A stretch of DNA of 64,000 nucleotides from Blastobasis lacticolella. Lineage: Eukaryota; Arthropoda; Insecta; Lepidoptera; Blastobasidae. Position 1 is the first letter of the stretch, and every line of letters starts with the position of its first letter. Below are positions 33,883 to 44,000 of the stretch, piece after piece. The notes under the pieces were generated by a model. That model was not told the origin of the DNA, did not search any database, and was given only the letters and a program-made list of their open reading frames with translations. The position numbers were made by a program, and so were the translations under genes. The DNA lies in assembly GCA_905147135.1 (NCBI GenBank), contig LR990044.1:9428122-9492121 (forward strand), read 5' to 3'.

Positions 33883-34190
33883 TTTAACAATATGCAGAAT
33901 AAACAACGTGGGTGATAACAACGCTGGTGATAGCACAGAACCTTGGGGGACTCCCACATTTATAGGCGGAGTATTTGAGTCACCATGACCCGTCAAATGA
34001 CTTAAATAGTCCTCTCAGAGAAGATGCTCGTGACCCACTTGCATAACCCCTCGAGAAGCCCGTAGGCTGGGAGCTGCGATAGAGCTGCCTCCTGCCAGAC
34101 CCGATTAAATGCCTTTGCGATGTCCAGACTGACGGCCAACGTGGTGAATAAAGACCTAAGTCCTAACAAAGTTTCGTGAAAATTTGTCAA
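33883..34190 (-). pseudogene. Jockey-like RT fragment
   Basis: Minus-strand reading gives TTLAVSLDIAKAFNRVWQEA (RT motif A), LSQLPAYGLLEGLCKWVTSI and, after a stop, INVGVPQGSVLSPAL (motif B). It lacks the YADD box and the rest of the protein, so it is a fragment of a different LINE from that at 5472. Confidence 0.7.
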
Positions 34191-34199
34191 TGTTTCGAT

Positions 34200-35335
34200 A
34201 GTGAATATCGGCTGGGCTAGGCTAGCTGATTATAAAAAAACTACTTATAACAAAATCTGGTTTATACTTGTAAGTTCATACCGATTCAAGCCTATTATTG
34301 TAACATGAACTAGTTTTCTATTGAAAAAGTAAACCTATTGAATATCCACGTCGCACAGTATACGATCCAGTTTGAACCGCATATAGCCAGCACAACTGAT
34401 GAAGTCGATAACTTATCGATTGAGATCTCGAAACTAATCAACTAAATAGGCTATTTACTAATTTGATGATATTTTTATATTAGTTAGTAGCTACATTATG
34501 GTAGGACAGAATTGGTAATTTTTTAATTATTGTTCCGTACTTACGCAATAAAAGACATGTGACGTAGTTTTCTGACACTTTAATGTTTCTTCTTCAAATG
34601 CTCTCTACTCACGGATAATTATTACTTGATCGTAATAACAATAGGGGTTCGCACTTGAAATATCCGGTGGTCATTCGCCTAGATGACTAACATGCGACAA
34701 TAAAATACCGCAAAGATTACCTATGTGTCACCTGTATTGTTAATCAGCTTGCCTAGCTGCGTGGCCAAACCGAACCATCGCACGATAATAACATTTCAAC
34801 TGTATTTACATTAGGTACTGTACGTTACGCGATGAAATCAAATTTTCCGTGACGTAAAAAATTACCAAAAGAAAATTTAAGGCAACAAAGTCAATGACAC
34901 ACAACAACAACTTTGGCCTGAAAGCGGTTTGTTTACACGATTACGTAACTAATCCTCAAGTAAAAGTGTCATTCTTCAAAAGTGTCATGTCAAATGATAG
35001 AACAAAAACAGCTGTTCACTACATTCGTGTAAACACAACTCATGGACTCTACAAATACTGTAGAGCAAATTGTAGTCTCTACAGGTACCCATGTGAGAAT
35101 ATTTACGATAAACGATGAAAAAACAAATAGGCACCTACACAGAATTATCAATTGAAAATTTCCTACACAATATGAAAAATATAGTGCCTATCTTCTAACC
35201 GAACAACTATTTCCACTCGTAAATCATCAACCTACTTTAACTGCCTCACTATTGAGGTAGGTAGAGGCGCTATGATTGATGTCTTTTACATCAATCTGTT
35301 AGATTTTATGTGATGCATTCTTATCATACATTTTT
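34200..35335. other. AT-rich spacer without recognised features
   Basis: The 74-codon frame at 34894-35118 (+) is unsupported. No repeat ends were noticed. Confidence 0.4.
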
Positions 35336-35339
35336 ATGA

Positions 35340-35460
35340 GGTGGTAGAACCCTGTCAAGGCTGAGGAATCTGCCTGGGTGAGTGAGTACCATCGCCTTAT
35401 CTATTTCTGCCACCAACCAACAATGTTGATATTGTTGTATTCCGACTTGAAGGATAATTT
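35340..35460 (+). repeat. Fragment of a widespread lepidopteran-type repeat
   Basis: GGTGGTAGAACCCTGTCAAG, GGTGAGTGAGTACCATCGCC and CCAACAATGTTGATATTGTTG match 32690-32785 and, in reverse, 50325-50372. Non-coding. Confidence 0.6.
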
Positions 35461-35797
35461 ATCTTAGGTATCGGTATGAGACATTTCATCTTGTGGTTAC
35501 AGTGACCTGATTTCTGCATTTTTATTAAGATACTGAATTTAAACGTAAGTCGTATCGTAGATATTATGGGCGGACCATTCTACAACTATTTACATGAATT
35601 TATTTTAATTCAATAAAGAGTTTTGTACTGTATTGTAGGTACCTACATATTTTTATATTTAGTTTTTGATTTAAATAATCTATGCTCTTTAGGAACACGT
35701 GATAACTCATATTGCCACCTTGATTGTGATTCAGCACGCGATTTTCATTCACACAGTAAAATTCTTAATTCATTAGCGAATATCCTATCACCTTTCA

Positions 35798-35940
35798 TCA
35801 AGAAAGGGGTTAAAAGGTTTTTACGGGGTCGGCAACGCGTGGGTGATGCCCCTGGTATTGCAAACGTCCAAGGCTGCGGTGACTGCATACCATCAGGCAG
35901 GCCGTAAACTTGTTTGCCACCTTGGTGGTGTAAAAAAAAA
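35798..35940 (+). mobile_element. LINE 3' tail (GGGGTCGGCAACGCG family)
   Basis: The end of an RT protein (FIKKGVKRFLRGRQRVGDAP) is followed by a conserved 3' UTR with GGTATTGCAAACGTCC, CAGGCAGGCCGTAAACTTG and TTGCCACCTTGGTGGTGTAA, then poly(A). The same tail is found at 15110-15236 and 41381-41590. All three are short 5'-truncated copies. Confidence 0.75.
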
Positions 35941-36324
35941 CCTAACAAAACATTTTGAAGTAAATACGCGTTTTATTTACTTACTGTATCATCATTGGCC
36001 TTAAACATCTATTGTAGATTATTTAAAATTTATATGTCGCCCAATAAAAAGTAGCTCTATTATGTCCCTGTAATAAATTGCAGTAACGCCTGCTGGCTGG
36101 GAAACTTGGCACTGAAGTTCCGAAGTGAATTTGTTACGTTAGCCGCTAAACTCTCCATTGCCAAATGTATACTTACGTCTTAATTGCTATTTTAATACCT
36201 TAGCTAGTTTCGATATAAGCAGGAGTTTTATAATTGGGATAATATAATGGTTTTTGGGTGAATAATTTACGTAATTATCAGATTTTCTTATTGTGCAGGT
36301 CCTGTTTCTAATCATCACGTTCTC

Positions 36325-36450
36325 TTTACTGTAGGCCTGCTGGAAGAAATTTCTTCATAGAAATAAGTAGTGCCTTTTGTGTCATTTATACCTACATTTG
36401 CTTTGTATCTATTGCCATTATTGTGTACTATTAAAAAAATTAAAAAAAAA
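36325..36450 (+). mobile_element. LINE 3' tail shared with the 8.1-kb copy
   Basis: GGCCTGCTGGAAGAAATTTC, AAATAAGTAGTGCC and TTTGTGTCATTTATA, with a poly(A)-rich end, match 8520-8640 in order. Confidence 0.7.
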
Positions 36451-36459
36451 GGTAACATA

Positions 36460-37960
36460 CTGGATATAACAAGTTCTCCGGTACTCTGAATCAATAATAC
36501 TGACGTAATTTATATGGATTATTATGATTACGTGTCGTTTAATGTGACAGATATGAGCAATCATGCTATCAGAATGATTAATGTGCTGCAGGGATAAGTA
36601 ACGTAAAATAAAATATAAGATTAGTATTTCAAAGATTTCTTTATTTTCGAAGATTTTTAAACTTTTATATCAGATATAGTGTAATACGCATGCAATATAA
36701 AATCTAGATAATATGCACAATGTACTAGTTGTATTCTATACATTATCGTACACTATGAGTCTATGATATACTTTATTGTTGCATGGCAGTTCGTTCAATT
36801 AGAAAATCTTAAAATTAATAATAATAGTTAAACTCTGCAAAATATCAAACTATTCATATCCACCGGAAATTAACAGGTTGTTAAGATAAACATACATTTC
36901 TCAAAATATCCAAGATATGCCAAAGTTTCTATAGTTTGTCATAAACATTCGATAAACGACATAATTTAACTTTCTAACTAGCCATAGTTTTGGTTCAGTT
37001 TCACTGATGTATACAATCATATTTTATTCTAATAAAGCTGGTCCGTTTACGCAGTCATTAAATAGTGCTAACATCACATAAAATCATGCAAAATTCGTAA
37101 CAAAAATGTATAGCTAACTCACTATAAATACGGCTTCGCTGCCACATGTATCGACTACGGCCAACCGGCTTATAACTAGCAATATCGACAGTTTTCAATA
37201 CACGTATAAATATAAAAGGTACACATTTATTATTATTTTAGTCAACACTCATCCGAACACTTTGATTGTTAATAATATCTAACGATACCTAAATGGCTGA
37301 ATGATTTCTTGGAATGACATAGTTGAGTTTCCAAACATAATTTCCATTTTGCGTTTCTGCGTTACATTGATACAAATATGTTACAGAAATTAATACATAC
37401 GGACAAGCTAACCGAAAATGAAAAATTTTAATTAAATATCAGTGGTGTTAAGATGATGTCCAAACGTACATTTCAAAACAAATTCCATAAAAATAAATAA
37501 CACCACAATTTACTTATGATTAACAAATCACAGATTCCATTCTCAAATTGCCACGACAATTACAAACTATCAATGAGCCCGGCCGGCGCGGGGCCGCCCG
37601 GGCATCAGGCCTTAAGCTAAACACAGTCTTGAAACCCATTCAATTCTACATACATCCTCGGTACAACCTAATACTGACAGCCTGCCGAGGGACCGCCGCC
37701 CGACCGCCGGCGGCGGCCCGCGTGCGATAACAAACATGCAACAATCAATGAAAGCGAAGAAGGTGATGATAACAAAGTTAGGTTCTAGAGACCGACTCGG
37801 GCCGGGTCGCGGTCGAAATCCGGAGGCGGGTGCGAGTTAGCACATAGAGGTACTCAGCTCTGGTTGCAGGCTGCGACGTCAGCGCACGACGCGGGCATAT
37901 CACAGAGGGAGCGGCGGCGTTGGTGCGGGCCGTGCGGGCCGGGCGAGCCGGGCCGGCAGG
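36460..37960 (-). other. Probable 3' UTR and downstream region of the 38-kb gene
   Basis: No frame of note. AATAAA on the minus strand can be read at several places (for example TTTATT on plus at 37226-37231 and 36640-36645). A GC-rich patch at 37565-37730 stands between AT-rich parts. Which poly(A) site is used cannot be told. Confidence 0.4.
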
Positions 37961-37971
37961 GGCCGGCGCGC

Positions 37972-38462
37972 TCACAGGTACGGCACGCAGGCGGCGCAGC
38001 GCGAGCGGCCCCGCTCGGGGGAGTCGTCGCGCGCCCTGCACACAAGCAGCCGCGGTTAGCTCACGAGGCGCGTTCGGCGCGGCGCGGGTCCGCGCGGCCC
38101 AGCGCCCGCTTTAGCTTCTCCACCAACCTGGTGTGGAACTTGTCGTCGCCGCGGTCGGCGGGCTTCGGCGGCGCGCGCGGGCTAGCCGAGCCCCGGGGGC
38201 TGTCGGCGGCGCGCAGCGAGCCGCGCGAGGGCGGCGCGGTGCGGCCGTAGCCCAGCGAGCGCATGGCGGGCGCGCTGCGGTGCGGCGACAGCGCGGCCCG
38301 CGACGCCGCGCCCAGCGGGCCCTCGGACCGCGACTCGGACACCTTCCGCACGCGGCCGCCGCCGCCGCCGCCGCTGCGCTCGCTGCCCTCCGCCGGCCGC
38401 CGCGGCGTCCGCGAGTTGTATATGTCCCAGTCGTTCTTCATCACGGGCATCATGAACGCCAT
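37972..38462 (-). CDS. Two-exon gene of unknown function, 153 aa, Ser/Arg/Pro-rich
   Basis: Exon 1 (38462-38065) starts at an ATG with an in-frame TAA ten codons upstream (38493-38495), so the start is well fixed. The donor CTC|GTGAGC at 38064 and acceptor GTGTGCAG at 38036 join exon 2 (38035-37972), keeping the frame and ending ACVPYL. The protein opens MAFMMPVMKNDWDIYNSRTP, has a poly-Gly run, many SR/SP dipeptides (RKVSESRSEG) and a basic amphipathic stretch KFHTRLVEKLKRALGR (about residues 112-127). No membrane segment or signal peptide is seen. The ATG-proximal block and the KFHxRLVEKLKR stretch look like conserved insect sequence, but I cannot name the family. It lies alone in a GC-rich island, with no neighbour sharing its strand closely. 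Unspliced read-through would stop four bases after the donor. Confidence 0.7.
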
Positions 38463-38495
38463 CTCGCTGCCGGAAACGGGGACTCTTTTGCTTTA

Positions 38496-38900
38496 ACGTT
38501 TTTGATGAGGTCCGCCTCGCGCACCCGGGAAACTATCGCCGATCGCGGAAAATAGCCGCCGATCGATAGCCGTCGAACGCGATTCTCGGTCACTTGTCGC
38601 TTCTCTTTAGAATATTTCAGATGTTTAGATAACGATTGTATTTATAATCTAAGAAAAGTTGTGTTTCGGGAGCAATCAGTCTTCCACGAGGAAATGCCGG
38701 TTTGCACTTCAATGTCACTGGCACTGAACCGCTTAGGCTAGGATGTTAACCCTAAGACGAATTGCGGTAGAATGAAGTATTCGTGAAAACACACCCTGAT
38801 TATAAGGAAAATATTGGCGCCACTGTCGCGACGGTCACCGGCGGTAACTACAGCCGGTATTGAAAACATGCAACTATAGCTTATTCATTAGTAAAAATAA
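38496..38900 (-). promoter_or_regulatory. CpG-rich probable promoter and 5' UTR of the 38-kb gene
   Basis: GC- and CpG-rich sequence (GCCGATCGCGG, CCGATCGATAGCCGTCG, GGCGCCACTGTCGCGACGG) lies upstream of the ATG and gives way to AT-rich DNA beyond 38900. No TATA box was located with confidence. This is inferred from position and base composition. Confidence 0.4.
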
Positions 38901-39247
38901 ACGAAATTAAATGTGTTTGATAATGTAAGATTAAAAATTATATTTTATAAAGAATATATTTTAATACCTACTCCCTTTTAAAGCATATATTTTTAGTTTC
39001 GGTTAGCCAGTCTCCTTGCGTTGCGTTATCGTAACAGTTCCGCTATTCGACGATAGGTGGCAGGCACAGAGCAATAAACTAGCCAACCTGCGGCAAGTGT
39101 TCCTTAGTATTGATAATAATGTTTAGATGGCGCTGTAATGTATATGTCGCGTTACCAGAGTACGAGCAGCCACGGAATATCTATATTATGGCGCAGCGAA
39201 ACAAAATATAGGCTGGTTTGCGATGCTTGCAGTTCTTGGAACAAATC

Positions 39248-39510
39248 ATCATCATCACAGCCCGTAACAGTCCACTGCAGGACTTAGGATCTCTCCCGCG
39301 AAAGGGGAGGTTATTGCCATAATCTCCAAGCTAGGCAGGCAGGTTGGAGATCTCAGTGCTTAAATATAACAATGGAAAATGCTGCTGCCCATTTTCCAGA
39401 CTACGGAGACTCTTGATCTTTTGCCTCGAAAACATTTGTCGCCTTGTACGACACCCATGAGTGTAAGGGGTTGGTGCTATTCTACTCTGCCGGACACCAC
39501 ACGGCCAACT
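39248..39510 (-). mobile_element. Copy of the 24.1-kb SINE-like family
   Basis: TCATCATCATCACAGCCCGT at the low end and CCGGACACCACACGGCC at the high end are the reverse complements of the tail and head of 24108-24367; the whole body aligns. GAACAAAT-like bases flank both sides (39239 and 39513), a possible short target duplication. Confidence 0.8.
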
Positions 39511-39666
39511 AAGAACAAATACTAGCACTATAAACCACAGAAGCAGTGTGGTTTCATGTTTCTCAAGGACATTCTCATCACCATCCATAGGTATCGTCTA
39601 CTTGACTCTGTGCGGAAGAGAACCGGCCAAGTGGCATACGCACAACTTACCACATGTTTGCGCCAC

Positions 39667-40058
39667 CAGGGGCCCTACTATTAAACCGCTCGCCTGAACG
39701 GTTTCTAATTTGGATTTTTCAATTTCGATTCAGTGACTTTGAAAAGGTCAAATTCTTGTGATCTTTATATTCGAGATAAAATGTGAAATTGTAAACAATA
39801 ATCATTGAACATTACAGCTACTCACCAATAGTCGTAAGAGGCCCCTTCCTCTTCCTCTTCCTCAGGGGATCCATTTATGAACCGCTCGTCTCCAGTAGAA
39901 CGGTTTTCAATTTTTATTTTCGGTGTAAAACTCTCGATAAGTATTTTTTTATTACATTGGCAATAATGACAGCGAACGGTTCAAAAATATTGAATTTTTT
40001 GTGCTGAACATAAACATTGAAAACCGTTCGATTCATTGCGAGCGGCCCCTGTACTGCA
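39667..40058. repeat. Candidate foldback element around AACCGTTCG motifs
   Basis: The left side has CAGGGGCCCTACTATTAAAC and CGCTCGCCTGAACGGTTT. The right side reads, in reverse, CAGGGGCCGCTCGCAATGAA and CGAACGGTTTTCAATG. A third related block lies at 39880-39925 (GAACCGCTCG, GAACGGTTTTCAAT). The CAGGGGCC ends are hAT-like but no target duplication is seen. Confidence 0.45.
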
Positions 40059-40059
40059 T

Positions 40060-41050
40060 TCACCAAACTTAATCATTGTCAGTAGATAAAATAAATACAA
40101 AAACGATAAACGCATGATTATTTTTATTAATATCATGTTTACTTCTACATACAACAGTAGAAACAAAACAAGTTACATAATACAAAAAAATATTTCGCAT
40201 TCTAGTACAGTCTGCATCGACACTCAAAGTTCAAAATGATCTAAACCACTAAGAAAATTTTATCTTAATAAAGTTGATTTTTCACCACATCATTCTGAAC
40301 AGTATTCACTTAGCGAGTTTTGATCGCTGTCTGTACAATATAACAAAATGTTTTACAATAACATACTTTATTGGTTTAAACAAGAACATTGTTAACAAAG
40401 TTAAGCAATAAAGAAGTTCCAATTCTTCTCATTAACAAGCATAATCATTAGGTGGGTATATATCACAATAAACTTTGTAGCATGGCAACATTTAAACTAC
40501 GCCCGATGAAACTCAAGAGGCAATTGAGAACACCAAGAAGTATCAAGTATTAAGAAGTTATCGACTTGAAAATCATGACTTCCGCCTGAGATTCGTTTCA
40601 AAATATCAACCTAATTTTCTTCCTTCCTTATTTTAATACGATATGTGTGCCATAAGGAAAGGTAGTCCTCATGTCTTCAAGGGATCAATAAATGAACCCC
40701 CTTTTTTGCTAAACCACATTTGAGTATTATAGTGTATAATTTTATAATATTTGGTTAGCTAAAATATTTATTTAACTACGTGAGATTTGTAATGTTACAT
40801 CGATGATTATTTATATCTTGAAATATATCTCTACTATACACATTGTGTCTCTCTATAAACAGGTTGTAACAGCTACAAGTATTTGAAATCGTCTTGTAGA
40901 CATAATTTATGAATACAAAAATAATTTCGAAATAATTTTAAAACTACACCTGCAATAATAGATGGCGCTGCAGACACATTTTTGATATGTACACAATCTC
41001 TAAAAAAAGCTCGGTAAATTATTATTTTTCGCCAGAAATAAATTTCCCTA
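40060..41050. other. 3' flank of GCP6
   Basis: AT-rich sequence likely to hold the GCP6 3' UTR. A minus-strand AATAAA (TTTATT on plus, 40767-40772) lies about 290 bp past the stop. No other gene is seen. Confidence 0.4.
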
Positions 41051-41057
41051 AGATACT

Positions 41058-44000
41058 TCATTTTGTATTTATGCTGGCGCTTTGATCTTTAGTTTTATCC
41101 GGGTCGTAATATCCGTTTAGGTTGAACATTGTGATTAGTTCCACGAGATGGCGCTGGTAACCGCATTCCATTAGTTTCGTTATGACCTTGTGCAGGTATT
41201 TGGCCAATTTCTCGAACAGGTGAAATAGTTCGTCCAGCTGCGCGTAGCTTGAGTGGATGTATTTACCGTCGAGAACTCTTTCCTGCCATTGGCTGTAAAT
41301 ACATGAATATGATTTAAGATTATCCAAATGTGTGTATAAACGTTCATCCTCACACCTTGGAGCCAAATTGATCGCGAACTGTGCGGTTTCAAAGGAACTT
41401 GCTCCCACGCACTCTAAGGTTGTGGAATGAACTACCTGGAGAGGTTTTCCCTGGAGAGTACAAGATGGAGTTCTTCAAAAAAGGGGTGAAAAGGTGTTTC
41501 TGGTATTGCATACGTTCATATTCTGCGGTGACTGATTACCATCCGGCAAGCCGTAAACTTGTTTGCCACCGTAGTGGTATAAAAAAAAATACAAGATATA
41601 CCAGCTAAAAACAAGATATACATACCCAGCCTTCAACAGCCGACTGAACTTCAATATGATAGTGAACATATCGTTCAAAAGCTTCATCACAGGCGTGGAC
41701 CTGTTATTCAGGAGACACCTGAAGAGCACCTTCTTTATGTAAACCACATGGCAATGGTACAGGTCGTCAAGCGTCTTTGCTTTCTTCATGTCGATTTCGA
41801 ATTCGTTCCAAGGGACCAGAATGCACGTGGTGACTATGTAGTTGTCTAATGCACGTATCATGGACGCCATGACGTGCCTGTAGAGTTGCAATGTGATGTA
41901 TTGAGGCGACCTCTGCAGTTTGCGCGCGTTCTCTCGAGAGAGCTTTGCTGTCAGTTTTAGGGTCTGGAATAAATAATAACGGTCTTATTCATAAATAGTT
42001 ATGGGAGGTTTATAAGCTTGCTAAAATAGGGTGCTTGAAAAACATGATAGCGCTAAAACGTTCAATAACGGCTTCATAACTTAAAGAAGGCTGATCCTTT
42101 CTATAAACCTATGATAAATCTATATTAGTGAGAAACATGGCCACCGTCACACGAACAGCTGATTTTATTCGCATAGTGATTTATTATAATTGGCTCGTGA
42201 CTCCATGCTCGACTTTTATCCTGAAGAGGATAGGCAAAGGGGTTGCATCCATACAGCCATGACTTTTATCATTTTCTTTGAGACGCCGTCTTTTATTTTT
42301 TTTAGATTTGGCTACAAAGGATTTTATGTTTTTGGCTATAAATTCATCAGAGCGATAACATGATGACGCCAATCTGTATTTTATTAGACCTTTAGCTAAT
42401 AGAGGTTTGTGGAACATTTATGAATAAGGCATTTAAAAAAACGTTTTAAAGGCCTAATGAGCATTTTAGCTAATGAACGTATTAAACCTACTATAAGGTA
42501 TTTTAATAAGTAAGACCGTAAGTCTATATGATAATCTATATAATAATGGGCCATCTAGTTTCGCTCAAATGAAAAATTTATTAGTGAAAAAATGGTTACA
42601 TATGCAACAAGCGTTGGAAAGGAAATTCTCTCCGATGAAGCATTGCATGCATCGTGCGCGCTGGCCGGTCTTTGTCTAATATAGGATGATAATTTTGACA
42701 GCTCACTAATTGTTGGTCCTTAGCGCACGCCTATGAAGTTTCGTGTTTTTTTTCGGTAAAATGTACTACGGATAATGTCGTACTTCATAGACAGGCCCCG
42801 CCCCTTTAGTGAAGAGCCACGAATAACAACATACAATCGAAAAAAACGAAAACGGTATTAAAATAAAATAACGAACATTGAAAATTAACATTTAGATAAT
42901 AAAATTATTTTTGCAACTATAACTCTTATTCCTTGTTTGGGTTTCACCATAAGAGATTCACAACAACGATTTCGACTCACGCGTATTCTACGGAATAGGT
43001 TGACTGACCGAATAAAAATACGCACGTGTTGTGGAAGGGTTTTTCATGTCGTATTAATAAATTATTAATTCAAAAGAAATAAACAGTTTATTTTGTATAA
43101 CACGTACAGAATAACCATGCAACTATCGATTCCAAGTTCTATGAGAATGATAATCGATAATCGAATAGATTCATTAACGATTTTACACTACCCCATCCCT
43201 ACTGTGAACTGTCAAAATTATCATCCTAAATTTGACGAAGTATAGCTCCTTTAAAGTCCCGTTGTTTCTTACTATTTTATTTTTTCTCGAATGGTAACCT
43301 AAAGACGCGATGCCATACAACCTAGTCATTCTTAGTTATATATAATTCCAGTTTTATGTCCGAAATATACAATGAATGAAACTGAAAACACCAACCTCAA
43401 AATCCTTAGCCAGCACCCAAGCCACGCGCCTCATCTTCACCAGGAGCCGGAACACTCGCGCGTACCGCGACAGCGCGTCCGCGGACACCAACACGTTGAG
43501 AGGCCATCGCACGCGGTACGATAGCGACACCGCGGAGAGTGCGTCGGGGGAACTGCGCTGGAAACACAGCGGCGTCTCGGAGACCGCGAAGGAGAGGTTC
43601 TCCGTGAATTTGTGGACGTCTGGTGGCAAGCGGGAGGAAAATCAGTCACTTATGTGTTAGGAGCCCCTAAAAGAGAGTGATAATGGTAAGATCGGGCATA
43701 AGCGTTTGACAATACGGAGCTCAAAGGCGCAGGAGACAAAACATGTTCAGAGGCCCTTACACACGATAGAATAGACACTGCTGCGAGCGCGTCAGAACTC
43801 CGGTGGAATCACAGCGGCGTCTCGGACGCGGCGAACTAAAGGTTCTGGTGAACTTGTGGACATCAGACATAATTGGATATCAGAATTAGTGACAAATGTA
43901 GTTGGACCTACACACCTCTGTACACAAAGAATGTAGAGATACCACATTTCACAACGTAGACTTCTTCATTTCACGATCAAAACAAGGACATTTAAAAACA

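Noticed and set aside
37864..38555. Plus-strand GC-rich frames of 64-140 codons
   Set aside because: They are antisense to the two-exon gene and owe their length to high GC; no start context or splice sites.
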